Source: Symsagittifera roscoffensis (Eukaryota > Xenacoelomorpha > Acoela > Convolutidae). Taken from it: a DNA stretch of 64,000 nt. The DNA lies in the NCBI RefSeq assembly GCF_963678635.1, contig NC_087068.1, forward strand, positions 45,923,013 through 45,987,012, given 5' to 3'. Under the pieces are notes generated by a model. The model had not been told where the DNA came from, ran no database searches, and was given only the letters and a program-made list of their open reading frames with translations. Made by a program: the position numbers and the translations under genes. Of the stretch, positions 24,028-37,112 are shown in pieces; the first letter of the stretch is position 1; every line of letters starts with the position of its first letter.

Positions 24028-24183
24028 GTAAAATTAAGGTTAAGTTAAGGTAAATTACCTTAATTCAGTTAAGGTAAATTTTACCCTAACAATATTTTAA
24101 GGTAAAGTTAAGGTAATGTTAGGGTAAATTTTACCTTAATTTTTTTTTACCTTAACTCATTTAGGGTAATTTTACCTTAACAT
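24028..24183. repeat. TTAAGGTAA-rich fold-back cluster
   Basis: Short words AAGGTAA and their complement TTACCTT alternate about a dozen times, for example GTTAAGGTAAATTTTACC, AAGGTAATGTTAGGGTAAATTTTACCTT. The strand can fold on itself repeatedly. It may be a decayed simple repeat or a transposon terminus. No neighbouring gene depends on it. Confidence 0.6.
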
Positions 24184-24189
24184 TTTTTT

Positions 24190-25406
24190 GAGTGTATTTC
24201 TATACAAGTTATTAAAAGTATTAAGGATTCAACTAATTTTAAAACTATCAAATTAAATTTTATAATTATTGCAATGACACATAAAAAAGAACCGGAATTG
24301 GTTAGAACAAATTAATGTAATTCAACAAAACAAAAAAAAACAGCAAATTTGAATGTTTTCAGAGGCTTATCAAAACTCATTTTTGTCACACAAGGTATCT
24401 CGTTTGTGGCTCTGGATGCGCGTACAAAGAAATTACGTCATATCTGTTTTTTTTTAGAACGCTTTATCTGAAATTGTCCAACTGTGACTGATTTGATGTC
24501 GATTACTTTTTGTTTCGGTCCAGCTTCGTCCGAACAGTTTTGTTAATTTTTTGAAGTAACAAAATATCAGTTCGTTGCACCAGAGAACAATGGGGATTAG
24601 GCTTTCAAATTATCAAAAACTTAACATAATAATTTTTACCGCCGACCCATTTTAGAGCTCTTCGCTAACATTTTTCCATTTTTTTCCATACCAGATTTTG
24701 GCGGACACCAAGTCGCATAGCAGTATAACAAACAAATAAAATTGATGAAAGATGCACTAAGTTTTTCTTGGACTGCTCTATAATTTATGGAAGATTTTGC
24801 CCCATAAAATTGAAGACACTAAACACTTTCGACAACTTCATTTCATTGCTTCCTATCTAATTCAAAAAATTAGCAACAACAACTAGATCTCTTATGAAAT
24901 CAACTGTTTCAAGTGACAAGATATTGAGGAAAAACTCTTGGTAACTGCATGTAAACGTAAAACTTTGGTTTTTGATTGGTGTAAAATTGAGTCGTTAACA
25001 CTCACACACTCTGATAATATTTTTTCAAATAAAATTGAACCGGAACAGAATCGGAATAAAACTTTCATGTTATTGCGGAAAAAACTTTGCTGTTGAAAAA
25101 ATGATCAAGAATATCATTTAAAAGTTTATTTGAAAAAAGAATCCAAACACTGCCTTGTGGGAAGGCTGAAGTCACATTAAGGGAATCGAAAAGATTGATT
25201 TAATTTTAAGCTTATAGTCCTGTCATATCAATAATCAGCAAATAACTTTTTTTGTTAAAACCGAGGTTTTGAATTTGAAGTTATGTTTGGCAAGATATGA
25301 TGAGGCATTCAGTCAAAAAAAACTTCACATCGAAAGGCATAGAAACACAAGGTATGTTGGAAACAAAATTGTCATAAAACGCATCAAGATAAGATAACAG
25401 TTGAGT
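24190..25406. other. Unassigned spacer left of the truncated LTR element
   Basis: No open frame with protein-like features, no RNA gene and no clear repeat landmark. It ends at the point where homology to the right-hand LTR element starts abruptly inside reverse transcriptase (about 25407). Confidence 0.45.
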
Positions 25407-25408
25407 AA

Positions 25409-28399
25409 GACGATGTTTTTATGCAATCACAGACAAAAGAAGAAATGTTTACAGTTTTAGAACACTATCATAAAATACTTCAGAACGAAAATCTGAAGGC
25501 CGCCCCCGATAAATCACATTTCTTTTTAACACGAGTTAAATTTTTAGGACATAATATAGAAAGAAAAACAATCACTCCATTAAAATCACGCATTGATGCT
25601 ATTCAAAAACTTCAACCACCAACAAACAAAAAGAAAATCCAAGAATTCCATGGAATGTTAAATTTCTTAAGCAAATACGTTTATAAAATGCAATTATATT
25701 TAAGACCATTCTATAATATCCTCAGACAACAAAATGATTTTGAATGGAATACTGAACATCAAACACGATTTGAAGAAATCAAAAAACTTCTAACTGAACA
25801 AATTTCAAATACAATTCCAGATCCAAATCAACCATTCTATGCAATGTGCGATGCTTCAAATTTTGGCATCGGCGTAGCATTATTACAATCACACAATGGT
25901 ACAAATAAAATGAACCTTATATCAGCAAATTCTCGATTATTCACTCAAGCAGAGCTACGACTCTCAACTTTAATGAGAGAATGTACAGCTATAATTTATA
26001 CACTTACAGAATATGAATTTCTGATACTTGGATCAAAACATCCAACAGTTCTATTCACAGATCATAAACCAATCATTTTTCTCTTTACACAGAAGTCAAA
26101 TCCAAATCACCGAGTTTATAGATTTCAATTAATTCTAATGAAATTTCCAAATTTATATATAGTCTGCTGAGCAGGAAAGAATCTTGCATTACCAGATACA
26201 TTAAGTCGAAATATACCGCCTGAATTACTTACACGAAAAACTACAGTTGAAATACCCAAAAATATAAAATTTTACCTTGCAGAAAACGAAACATCACCCC
26301 AACTAGAATGCAAATATGCAGTAAAAACTGACTTTGAACAATCACAGATAAAAAATTTACAACACTTCCCACTTTACTTAGATTGCCAAAATAACCACTA
26401 CGAAGTTGATCTACTTGGAACATCAACTTTCAAACCAATTCCATACTCACAATGGATAAAAAATAAAACCCAACAAAAACGAGTAAAACAACACTCGCAT
26501 AAAAAGGACCTTTTTCCGTTAATAGAAAAAGAAAATTTAACTGATAAAATAAATTTGTCAGGACCAGAAACAAATGATTCAAAATACACGATAAATCAAG
26601 TTTTTGACCTCCATGACCCACTTGACACAATTCCTTTATCTAAATTAGAACTTGAAAACATTTTTCTCCCCCCAACAGATAAAATTACAATTAATACCTT
26701 GAAACAATATCAAAATCTTGACCCAGTAATTAGACAACTAAAATCATGGCACAAATATAAAACTAAACCCGTAAAGGCAGATACCACATTTTTAGGAAAT
26801 AAGACACTCCTCCGATATTTTCGAAAATTTAATAATACAACAATTAATGAAAACACAGACCTTCTAGAATATCAATTAAATGAATCTACAGTTCCCTGTC
26901 TCCCTTTAAGTATGATCCTCATAGCTTTTAACATTTCACATACACAAAACATTAAAGGACACTCTGGATCAGAGAAAACATATTCAAATTTTATACAAAA
27001 TTTTTATTTTCCAAATGCACCAATTTGGATAAAAGTACTATGCAATGATTGTATAGTATGTCAGCTAAATAAACCTTATCCAAATCAAAAACAAATAGCA
27101 CAAAAACAAGATTTTAAAGGACAAAGTTTATATTTTAACCATCGTATCTCATTCGATACAAAAGGACCAATCTCACCATCATCTGAAGGAAACTCCTACA
27201 TTATGGTAATTGTTGACGCATTTACACATTATGTAGCACTTAACCCAGTACCACATTGTAACGCTTATTACGCTTACACAACACTATATGAATACTGGAT
27301 AGCCAAGTTCGGACTACCCGAAATTTTAGTTACAGACAACGGTACAGAATTCATAAATAATGAAATCATCACACTATGTCATTTATATAACATTAAGCAC
27401 AAACCGCGTACATCTCATGCACCTTGGACAAACGGTTTAGTCGAAGGTATGAACCGTTCACTACAAGAATATCTTAGAAGTATCATAAATGGAAATGATA
27501 CAAGATACACCGAATGGTCAGCAGATGTAAAATTATTTCCCTTAGCATATAATTCACAAATAACGACAACTCTAGGAATGTCACCATATGAAATGGTTTT
27601 TAATCAAAAGCCACGTAAACCAATTATGTTTACAGCAAACTCTCATAAAATTGCACAAGGTTATTGTCAACTGAATAAAGACTCAATTTGTTATAACCTA
27701 CCTTTACACACACATGACGAAAATCATTTTCATCACCCACAAATCCTTAAGTTAGCCTCCGGTACACACACCGAATGGATTTTAAATAGAGATAAAAAAC
27801 ACAATGAAATTTACCAAAAAGTAACAAAAAAGTTGTTACAAAGACAAAACATTAACGAACAAATAAATTCACGCTTTACACCAGCCTCCGATTTAAAAAT
27901 TGGAACATTTGTCCTAATACCAAATTTTAAGAAACAAAATAGAATTTCTAAAAAATTACATTCCCTTCGTAAAAGACCATACCAAATAACTGCCAAACCC
28001 ACTGACGTAACATATAAAATCACCGATTCAGACCAAAAAGAAATTGTTCAACACCGAAACAATCTATTACCTTATTACCCAAAAGAATACGCACTACGTG
28101 AACTAACTCAATTATATTCTTTCACAGGTTTAAAAGTTATTCAAAATCACCCACATACGGAAAATGAAATAAAAGAACAAAATGACATTCACCTCGAAAA
28201 ACAAAATAAAAAATCAACTACACCCAAAAAAAATACAAAAAAGCTAGATCAAAACATACCTCAAAAAGAAAGAAAAAATAGAAAAAAGACAGAAAAAATT
28301 ATACCACAAGAACAAGTCGAGAAATCAGAACATAGAGAGTCATCACGACTTAGAAATCAACCACGCAAAAACTACAAAACATTCATTCCACAATCTTAA
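25409..28399 (+). pseudogene. pol: Copy A pol fragment: RT (C-terminal part), RNase H, integrase
   Basis: This opens at the DD of the RT catalytic motif (DDVFMQS). The RT thumb/connection follows, then RNase H (CDASNFGIG; later FTDHKP). An in-frame TGA at 26168-26170 replaces the Trp found in copy B. Reading continues in the same frame through 28399. The integrase part has the zinc-binding H-x-GHSG...C-x2-C block (26940-27065), the catalytic FDTKG, VTDNGTEF and EGMNRSL residues (D, D, E), and a C-terminal GPY/F-like module in which copy A has KRPYQI where copy B has KGPYQI. A Lys-rich tail follows. The ORF that seems to begin at 26555 has no independent start; it is the downstream part of this frame. 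The reading is assigned to the Ty3/gypsy lineage by domain order and the GPY/F module. Confidence 0.9.
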
Positions 28400-28429
28400 A
28401 TATTAAAGAAAGTTAAATTTCAAAAATTG

Positions 28430-29530
28430 AGGCAATTTTCAAGTGTGGTCGAACTATTTATTGGTTTTTTGACAAGTGGGTTGAGTTTTGTGAAAAATTG
28501 TTGGGGGCAAATTTTATGGTGTTTGGGAGGTCTTCTTTTACTTTATTTTTATTTGTCAGTTGATCTGGGGTATTTTTGAGATTTTTGTACTTTAGGCTAA
28601 ATTAATATGGTTGTTCTTTTACTTTAGGCTAATTTAACATTTTTGTTTGGGTGGTTTTTGAGGTCTAAGTTGGGAAAGTATTGTTGATCTTTGCATTATT
28701 AGATAAGGGAGGGTTATGATATTATGGTGGTATTTATTTTAGTTGTCAAGTTTTAGCAGGTTGCTTATTTTTGACCTGGAGGTTGTAAAATTATAGTTAT
28801 AGATATGCCTGGAGTTTAATATCTTTCGTCTAATTGGTTTTTGTTAGAGTTATAGAAGGTGACGGATTGAATGAATCCTATTGGCTAATTTTGAACTAGA
28901 ATCGCTGCGTGTTTGTCAGCATGTTATTTTGAAAAATGAAAGTTCAAAATGTTTCAGAGGTCCAAAGATTATTAATTTTAAAAATTAATAATCTTTGCAC
29001 CTCTGAAACATTTTGAACTTTCATTTTTCAAAATAACATGCTGACAAACACGCAGCGATTCTAGTTCAAAATTAGCCAATAGGATTCATTCAATCCGTTA
29101 CCTTCTATAACTCTAACACAAACCAATTAGACGAAAGATATTAAACTCCAGGCATATCTATAACTATAACTTTACAACCTCCAGGTCAAAAATAAGCAAC
29201 CTGCTAAAACTTGACAACTAAAATAAATACCACCATAATATCATAACCCTCCCTTATCAAATAATGATAAGATCAACAAAATTTTCCCAACTCAGACCTC
29301 AAAAACCCCCCAAACAAAAATGTTAAATTAGCCTAAAGTAAAAGAACAACCATATTAATTTAGCCTAAAGTACAAAAATCTCAAAAATACCCCAGATCAA
29401 CTGACAAATAAAAATAAAGTAAAAGAAGACCTCCCGAACACCATAAAATTCGCCCCCAACAATTTTTCACAAAACTCAACCCACTTGTCAAAAAACCAAT
29501 AAATAATTCGACCACACTTGAAAATTGCCT
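28430..29530. repeat. 1.1-kb near-perfect palindrome after pol in copy A
   Basis: Arm 28430-28979 is the reverse complement of 28981-29530 with only scattered mismatches and small indels. The centre is ATTAATTTTAAAAATTAAT, with essentially no spacer. The right arm matches the normal post-pol spacer of copy B (49770-50320, read on minus). The left arm is an extra inverted copy inserted between the pol stop and the spacer. No protein is encoded. Confidence 0.92.
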
Positions 29531-29570
29531 CTAACAACAAAAAATATTCGATCAAGAAGCCATTTCTTAA

Positions 29571-29801
29571 ATGCTCTTCTCTCGGTCAGTCAACATAATT
29601 CTCAACATTTTCATAGACTTTTTAACAATATTTAAACTTTTATTCATATTTCTTTTTGATACCTTTGAAGCTTTTGTAATAATCTTAATCATTTTTTGCA
29701 ATATTTTTTAAATTTTCTATTCCATATTTGAACTATATCTCCAACTTTCAAAAGCCATTGACCATATTCACAGGTACGAAAACCCAAAATTTATTTAAAT
29801 G
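29571..29801 (+). pseudogene. Copy A small hydrophobic ORF (76-aa homologue), with stop
   Basis: Equivalent of the 76-aa ORF in copy B. It starts at ATG 29571 and has hydrophobic Phe/Ile-rich sequence, with an in-frame TAA at 29709-29711. The far end is preserved, including the ATGA overlap with the next ORF at 29799-29802. Product unknown; probably a one- or two-pass membrane peptide. Confidence 0.5.
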
Positions 29802-29912
29802 ATACGAACCATTTTTAGTAGAACAGATATTTTTTTTCTCTTTGTAATTTTTATAACATTTTTATCATCCCTCATATTGACAAGATGCAAATGTATAAAA
29901 AAGGCAGCATAA
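29799..29912 (+). pseudogene. Copy A small membrane ORF (62-aa homologue), frameshifted
   Basis: It starts MIRTIFSRTDIFFLF, nearly identical to copy B, with a central membrane segment and a Cys-Lys-Cys motif. A small indel after the KCIKKA segment gives an early stop at 29910-29912, while the remainder of the homology (LFLEEYYN) lies in another frame up to about 29975. Confidence 0.5.
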
Positions 29913-29996
29913 CATTCGCCTTAGCAACAATCTTTTTAATTCTTTTTCTAGAAGAATACTACAATAAACATAAATTTTTTCACAAAAAAGAAATAA

Positions 29997-31130
29997 ATTA
30001 AAAAACCCACAAAAATTGCTAACCAACAATCACACAATCAGTCTTCACCGACAACATCCCAAGAAAACCCGACACCACCTACAACTACCCAAAACCCCCA
30101 AACATCTACACGAATTTCTTTCCAAGATAACCCATATACTTTTGAAGAACGACACGCTCGCTTATCTGAACCACTCGAACCAGTTCAGCGACAAGCACCT
30201 CTGAGTGAACCAACATATAACTTGTACCCAACACTACTACAAGAATTAAGTAGAATACGAAATATTAGTCAAAACCAAAATACAATTGAAATAAATAGAC
30301 AAATTATACATCCACGACGAAATAGAAATTTTCAAACCCCCCGAGTTCATTTTGATATACCCCAATTCCCATCACCAAGTACTCCGGAAAACCCAATTAG
30401 CATATTACCGGAAACCCCTACGCTTCTTTCACAACGTAGCACCTCAAGTCTACCCTCAGATTACTTAGGTTCAACACCAACATCTGAACAAATACGTGAA
30501 AATCCCTTTAACCACCCAAACCAAACATCACGACTACCATATTGGACAACACAATCATTCACACAAGGTGAACCAAATTTAATAAATGATCCAATAGATA
30601 TTTCTACAGATACAACAACATCAGCATCACTACCAGAAACATTATCACTGCCATCAACACCATCAATAAGCCAGATTTCACCGACGCCTTTTCCTTTCAA
30701 TTTCCCAAATAACCTCGACGCTAGATATCGAGAACAATCATCAACAAATATCCCTTTAAGATTAGACTGGAACACATTCACAGCACCCTCACCATTATTT
30801 GGACAGCACACAGAAAGTAACCGACGCCACAACTGGGCACTTAATAGATTACAATATAGACAAGATATCCACGAAGACATTCGTGACCATTACATCCAAA
30901 TACTCCAACAAAATAGCCTACAATTGAAATCTGAAATCACGGTTAAACTAAACAACATTGCTCAACATCCTTACCCATTAAACCCACCAAATATAACAGC
31001 TCAATCGCTATCACCACCATTTACAACAACTGAAGTAATATATAAATACGACAGATATACCAAAAAGACAATTGGTTACATCACATTTTATAACCCGTAC
31101 TCAGGTTTATCATACACATGTATATTCTAA
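29997..31130 (+). CDS. Copy A Ser/Thr/Pro-rich ORF without methionine
   Basis: The frame is open from after a TAA at 29994-29996 to the stop at 31128-31130 and matches the copy B frame along its length. The N-terminal two thirds are low-complexity and rich in Ser, Thr, Pro, Gln and Asn. The C-terminal part is more globular (WALNRLQYRQDI, VIYKYDRYTKKTIGYITFYN). I find no ATG codon in the frame, so a start inside the frame is unlikely. It overlaps the env ATG (31118) by 13 nt, as in copy B. Function unknown. Candidates are a structural or phosphoprotein-like accessory, or the downstream half of a spliced or frameshifted product. Confidence 0.6.
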   Translation: MKKPTKIANQQSHNQSSPTTSQENPTPPTTTQNPQTSTRISFQDNPYTFEERHARLSEPLEPVQRQAPLSEPTYNLYPTLLQELSRIRNISQNQNTIEINRQIIHPRRNRNFQTPRVHFDIPQFPSPSTPENPISILPETPTLLSQRSTSSLPSDYLGSTPTSEQIRENPFNHPNQTSRLPYWTTQSFTQGEPNLINDPIDISTDTTTSASLPETLSLPSTPSISQISPTPFPFNFPNNLDARYREQSSTNIPLRLDWNTFTAPSPLFGQHTESNRRHNWALNRLQYRQDIHEDIRDHYIQILQQNSLQLKSEITVKLNNIAQHPYPLNPPNITAQSLSPPFTTTEVIYKYDRYTKKTIGYITFYNPYSGLSYTCIF

Positions 31131-33720
31131 AAATACTGATTTTTCTCCAACTCCTTTTTCTATTAATCTCCGACCAGAACATAAATCCGTCTCCCCGCAC
31201 AGGACCCCAAGACTTATTAGTAACACATTACGATTGTGAAGAAAATGAACAAAAAACACTACACAAATATGCAATAAATCAAGTATCACAATTTGAAACA
31301 GAACCACAAGCTATAGAAACTACAAATGTAATAGCGACACTTTATTCAAAAGCCCGAGCAACAACAGTTATAGGATATAAATTTACAGCAACATTTTCCG
31401 AAAAGAAAGTACATTGTTCACAAGTCTCAAACTGAAATAAAAACCGACTTGACCACGAATCATTCTACCAGAGTAATATAGAACGACTTTTACATCTAAA
31501 TCCCGACGATTGTAAAAACGAGTTACTCAGACTAAATATCACAAGAAATAAAAACACCGACAGAAAATTAGTATATTTTCAAGTCTTTGCCGATTCTTTA
31601 CATCAAGCAGAACTAGAAAGATATCAAGGACATATAAAACTAGATGAAAAATACCCATACAACGGCGCACACGGAAGATTAACTTATGACATACACGATA
31701 AGCACTGGATACCACACATTGGTATAAATAGTCCATCAAACTGCAAAGCAGACACAAAAAATAGAGGATATCAAGAAATAATGTTTTTCGACTGGAAAAT
31801 ACAACTCGAAAAAATGCAACTCACACGAGATTTATCTGACAACACAATGATCTATCAAGGAATTAGACTACCTTGTAAAAACGATCAAGGTTATTGTGAC
31901 CCTACAACACGAACACAAGCAACAATTGTTTGGTTTCCCGATGATACATGTACAACATTTCAAGTAGCAAAAATACACGCTCGAATGATAAAATATTTTA
32001 TACAATCAATTCCATATGAACAAGTAAATCCATCACGGAAACAAAGTACTGATTTTCGAAACATCCATAATATAGAAAACAAATTGACACGTTTTCAAAT
32101 ATATCAAGAAACAGAACTCGCAAATACAGAAATCCACTTCACAAAACACAATATTCTGAAATATTAGTTGAATACGAAAAAGGTTTTGACATGACCACTG
32201 AAAAAAAAAATTGACCCTTATGCCACAGGTCATCCTCTAAACGAAGAAACATCATATATACCAGTTAATTTTCAAAAAAATAATGGTCAACCTGGTGGAC
32301 ATCTAGAGCCACATGACACAAGAAGCACACGTTTACAAGAACTATCACTAATGAATAATTCTTATTTTGGTAATATCCACTATGATATTCACTTAGATAT
32401 GAATTTAGACTACACAATTAGTCGAATTTTTCAGGAAATGTCACTCTCTGAATTAGAAACACTTCATCAACTATGCGAATTAGAACGGACACAAAACCTA
32501 CAATCACTTGCACTAGCAGTATTAAAAATTTCCTACGCAGGATATTTATTATCAGGAAATAGATCAAATTTTCTAGACTACGAAGGAAAAATTTTATGGT
32601 TTTATACGTGTACTAAAAAAGTATCACCACTATATGTTTTTGAAGATAAAAGATGCTATAAAGGAATCCCTATCTTTTATAAAAATAAAGTACATTTTGT
32701 TGACACACTTTCAAGACGAACATATTTTTGGTATACCGCAGTCCCATGTGGATCAGAAAATAGCCACAATGTAGTACAATTGAACCCAGATGAAGATAAA
32801 TACTATCTTCTTACCCCATACCCCACATTAATGCAATCACTCAAAAAATTTTCACCCGAAAGCATTAGAGCTAATGCTCGAAACCCAAATATCGATTTAC
32901 AATCAATTGGAATATATTCAAAATCCGATATCCAACATCACATTAGAACACAACAATTCCAGGAATTATTAACACAAATGGACACTATACAAAGACAATC
33001 AATTGACCAAAACTTACGCAAACTTGCCGAAACAGCAGGATTTGCAGATATCTATACACAAGAATATAGCGGATATTTTAAAGACATTAAAGACTATATC
33101 TATCTAAATGGTGAAAAATACAGACCACAAGATATTTCACCTATAAATATTTTTAGCTTTGTTACACTAAAAAATGAAATTCTCGATTTTCTAGGATGGC
33201 CCTATTACATCTTAGAAAAATTAACTATTTTATACGCAATGTTTAACTTTATAGGATTTCTTTTTTCACTTTTAAAAGGAATCTATAACACATGTTCTAT
33301 ACACACACAAGTAAATAGACAAGCAAGTGTAGCACGCATACTATTTGCAGGATTTTTTGGAATTTTTTCATCATCAATAAACAAAATTCCTCTAGACGCA
33401 CAAATAAAAAGAATATAACACAAAAATAGCAACAAGACAGAACACGTACGACGAAGAACATAATAATATAGAAGTAACGCCTACAGCACCACAGTTGCCA
33501 CCCCTACCACATAACCATCCATTATCCTTAGTCCCACGAAATTTCCGAACTTTAGCAATAACCCATAATCCAAACTTTAGACCAAACATATCGCAAAGTC
33601 CCATACAACATATAATGACACATCATTCACAAAATGTAAATACATACGAACAAATTATCAAACAACCCCATACCACCGCTTTTCAGTCTCAAAATAACAA
33701 ATTTTTAGCCCACGAGGAGC
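31118..33720 (+). pseudogene. env: Copy A Env-like glycoprotein gene (multiply broken)
   Basis: The ORF starts at 31118 with a hydrophobic signal-peptide-like segment (ILIFLQLLFLLI). It is interrupted by TGA at 31433-31435 and reopens downstream. The ORF at 31781-32167 covers the middle region with a deletion of a few codons near 31993. A frameshift near 32115-32160 and further changes near 32205 follow. The ORF at 32351-33418 covers the C-terminal ectodomain and membrane-anchor region, and another shift occurs near 33410. The stop/start ATGA junction with the next ORF is lost here (GAGGAG at about 33720). Cysteine pairs, N-x-S/T sites and a C-terminal membrane segment (ILYAMFNFIGFLFSLL) support an envelope-type glycoprotein. 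The family is not identified; see copy B. Confidence 0.7.
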
Positions 33721-33843
33721 CGACAACTTGGATCCCTACACCGCTCAAATTCCCACCCAACTAACCTCAACACTCCAATTACAATAATTCCACTTTTCGT
33801 TTTCCCGCCACCCGATTATCCAACTAGTAATATAACATCAAGC

Positions 33844-35523
33844 ATGAATTCAGACACTAATTCAGATATTTCAGTTTTATACTCCATATCACAACTCAAT
33901 AACCCTAATATAGAAACCCCTGATGAATTTGCAGACTCCGAACTATCTCCATCCAATAATTTTCAAACCAACTCCTCAGTTTTTTCAAAACCCCCTTTTC
34001 AACCAATCCCACCAAATAACCCACTCCCGTCCATTTCTACACCCTCTTATGCTTCACAAGTAACCCCAACCTACTCTTCATTTCATTCAGACCGATCATC
34101 CAATTCTCCAGATATTCCCCAAATCTCCCAAGAAATCGATAATTTTATCACCCTACAACAACAACTATTACACCCTAACACCCTCACTATAAATCAGATT
34201 TCTTCCACAATAGAATCCTCAAACCCACCTACCCCTACACCCTCTCAAGCTTATACTGCATCATTAGCACAATCATCCACATCCACCGAATCATCAAATA
34301 GCACTAACCGAGCTTATCGCACTTTTAAAAGGAAATTCCCGAACCATCCATTCCCGACCAAACCAGGAACAGCCTGCGAATATATTAATCACCCACACCA
34401 CACCAACACGAAAGATTTTCTAGCAATCACCTTACCTTCATTCCCACAATATACATTAAACACACCTAACGACACTAACGACACACGTAGTTTTGTAGAT
34501 GAACATGTTTTAATGCCTACACTTCATTGGACAACATATTATCATTTTACTAATCCCCTTTGCCTACCGTTATCTACTACTCATAACGATATAGAAAGGA
34601 ATAAAGATATGCTATATCGACTCACCACACCACTAACACATAGACAATTTACTTATATAGGATATAAAAAATCACTAAAAACATTCACTGCACCCCGAGC
34701 TAACGAATTTACACTAGAATATTACGACCATAATATCATCCGAACTAATCAAGATCAATTTTTAGTTGACGACCGCTTCGCTAACCCACAACTAACAGAA
34801 ATATTTTTCATCAAAACACCATATGTATTTACACTCAATATATTTGATCGAAAATTTGATCACATCATTTCTGAAGCACTAACTGACATGCAAGCTTACG
34901 AAAGTTTTAAAGAAAAATTTCAATTATTTTCACTAACCTTCCACTTCCTTGCACCACCTGAACGCGATTTGCACTGCTCACACGACATTATGTTACGCAC
35001 TAAATAAACTCACACATATACATATTATCGCTTCATACAAAATCATTTTGATCTACACACTCCATCAAGACAACCACATCACCGTTTTCAGTTTCTTAAT
35101 TCAAAGTACACTTCGCCATTTTTTTTAAATTTCACATATTGCATCAAAGATACTAACCTCCACGGCATCCTCCGCAATTATGACCCAATAACACAAATGT
35201 ATATATTTTGCCCCATCACGAAGACCTTTAGTGCAGAAGAATCCAGACCCTTCCTTAACCCACATGAGTTTATCCAACCTATAGAAATCCCTATATTAGA
35301 ATTCATCCACAATACTAAATACAATCACAAAATGTATAATCTCATTCAAAACACACCTTATGAGTTTGCAGTTGGCACCGAAGAACTAAAAACTATTAAA
35401 GCACTTCAATTGCTTTGGCCACTGCTTCAAACTAAAAACATCATTCGCATACTAGCAAAATTACCAACAAATTCCGACATGATACACGACATCTTCCCCC
35501 ACGATTTTTTCCCCGACGACTAA
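33844..35523 (+). pseudogene. Copy A unknown last ORF (601-aa homologue), one premature stop
   Basis: This matches the copy B 601-aa protein from its second Met onward. The N-terminal ~150 residues are Ser/Pro/Thr-rich; the rest is globular, with Tyr/Phe/His-rich sequence (KPGTACEYINHP, PTLHWTTYYHFTNP, FDRKFDHIISEAL). A TAA at 35005-35007 replaces a Gln codon; the same frame then continues from 35008 to the normal stop at 35521-35523. A splice donor (CAG then GTAAGT) lies directly after the stop. I do not recognise the family. Confidence 0.65.
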
Positions 35524-35526
35524 CAG

Positions 35527-35603
35527 GTAAGTATAATTTATACATATTCTTCACTAATAAATTCAAATTAATACTAACCATTCTTTACTCATGTTTCATT
35601 TAG
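35527..35603 (+). other. Conserved putative intron right after the last ORF (copy A)
   Basis: The stop codon TAA is followed by CAG then GTAAGTATA (donor at 35527). A pyrimidine-rich TTTCATTTAG acceptor ends at 35603 (77 nt), with an alternative TTTTTAG eight bases further. The same arrangement exists in copy B (43683-43761), so it is not chance in one degenerate copy. Confidence 0.5.
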
Positions 35604-37112
35604 ATTTTTAGTCTTCATCCCACGATCATCTGCAAAAAACAGAAAAGAAAGATAAAAAATAAAACTTGTTAAAATTCTTCTAAACTTTATTAATATTTTG
35701 CACTAGATAAATATAATAAAATTCATACCAATGTAGTAAGATAATTTATAAAATTGTTTCCCCAAAAGCAGTAAATTTCATAAAAATGAAAACTTGTAAC
35801 TTAACTTTCCCCCAAAACTAGCAGTAAAATTAAAATTCTATGTAGTAAATTGATAAATGAAAATGCAGTACTAACCTTTTGATATTTTCATTCACTCGCT
35901 CAAGAATTCTATCCAAACTCGCACAGCTCCTCCACGAAGTATTGTTTAAAGTAATGAATTTCAGTTTCAAGTTTTCACACTCAACAACTCTAACACACGA
36001 TAACAAGTTTCAAACTTTCCTTTAACCCGGTTGGAAAGGAATTATATACTAAACCAAACTAACCAACGCAGCTTACTAAACACCACAAATCACAAAATAA
36101 CAGCATGACTAAGAAAAGAAAACCAACGGTACCCAAACCGGATTAACCCAGTTTAAAACTGGATAATTTATTCTTTTGAAGACTATTATAAAGTCTAAGA
36201 AAGAAATAATAAAACACAAAAAAGTCGAAAGACAAACCCATAACAAAAACAATTTGATTTTTGAAAAAAGGACACAACCAAAGGAACGTAAGAAAGACCA
36301 CCATAAACCCAACATAAAACGTTATCACATAACAGGACCTCTCACAGAAACCGCACGAAATCATACTCCCACTCCTGGCCTAACCCACCAGAGAGGACGT
36401 CCTGAGCATGCTCTATACCCACCGCGCTACATCCACGCTTTGTGACCACACTTCTATTTTTAATAAGAGGTACTCAAGGGTGAGAAACTCTTCAAAATAA
36501 CCGAACTAAAACAAAATGCTTTTGTGAAAACAACTAACCAAAATCATAATTAAAACACTGAACTAATAAAAATTTTTTAAATTATACTTTGCAGTATATA
36601 GATCAGCATACAACAACAAAAAAGAACATCCAAAGACAAAATGACCCCACTACACTCGAAAAAGAATGGCCAACCACAACTATTATGCCGTCTACAATCA
36701 CAACTCAAAGGATTTAGAGTACGACTTGACTTCGCAGAAAAGGACTTCATTGAACTAGACCAATGACCACCTCGATGTTCAAGTATACGTACAGATCCGA
36801 GTTACAAGGCATCCCCTCCACGCACAATCTCCACGCCATTCCCAGACGAGGTCGAACACAAAAGAAGTTCTCTACATAAAACAGAAAAACCCGTCATAGC
36901 AAACCATTCTGAAATCAGATTGATTTCATTGGGAAACACCGTCGTTGTCACAAGAAGACACAACGATTGATGTCCCTAAGTCCAGCGTCCTGGAACTTCT
37001 CCAACAAGAGAAACCGGACAAGAGTACGATGTTCGCCAAATACCAACGTCCATCATCCATCCTTTGAATTGCAGAAAGATAATTCTAAAAAACTCTGTAA
37101 AACCCGGATGGG
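35604..37112 (+). other. Copy A 3' untranslated segment
   Basis: It is homologous to 42149-43682 of copy B, inverted. It contains a perfect-stem element around CCAGTTTAAAACTGG (36149-36163), a tRNA-A-box-like stretch on the minus strand (36380-36445), and a short plus ORF of 41 codons at 36641-36766 whose ATG is ACG in copy B. It ends AAAACCCGGATGGG directly before the LTR, which would be the polypurine tract. No larger gene is visible. Confidence 0.6.

Noticed and set aside
26555..28399. Integrase as a separate gene starting at 26555
   Set aside because: Homology with copy B runs through 26555 in frame; the upstream part is cut only by one TGA.
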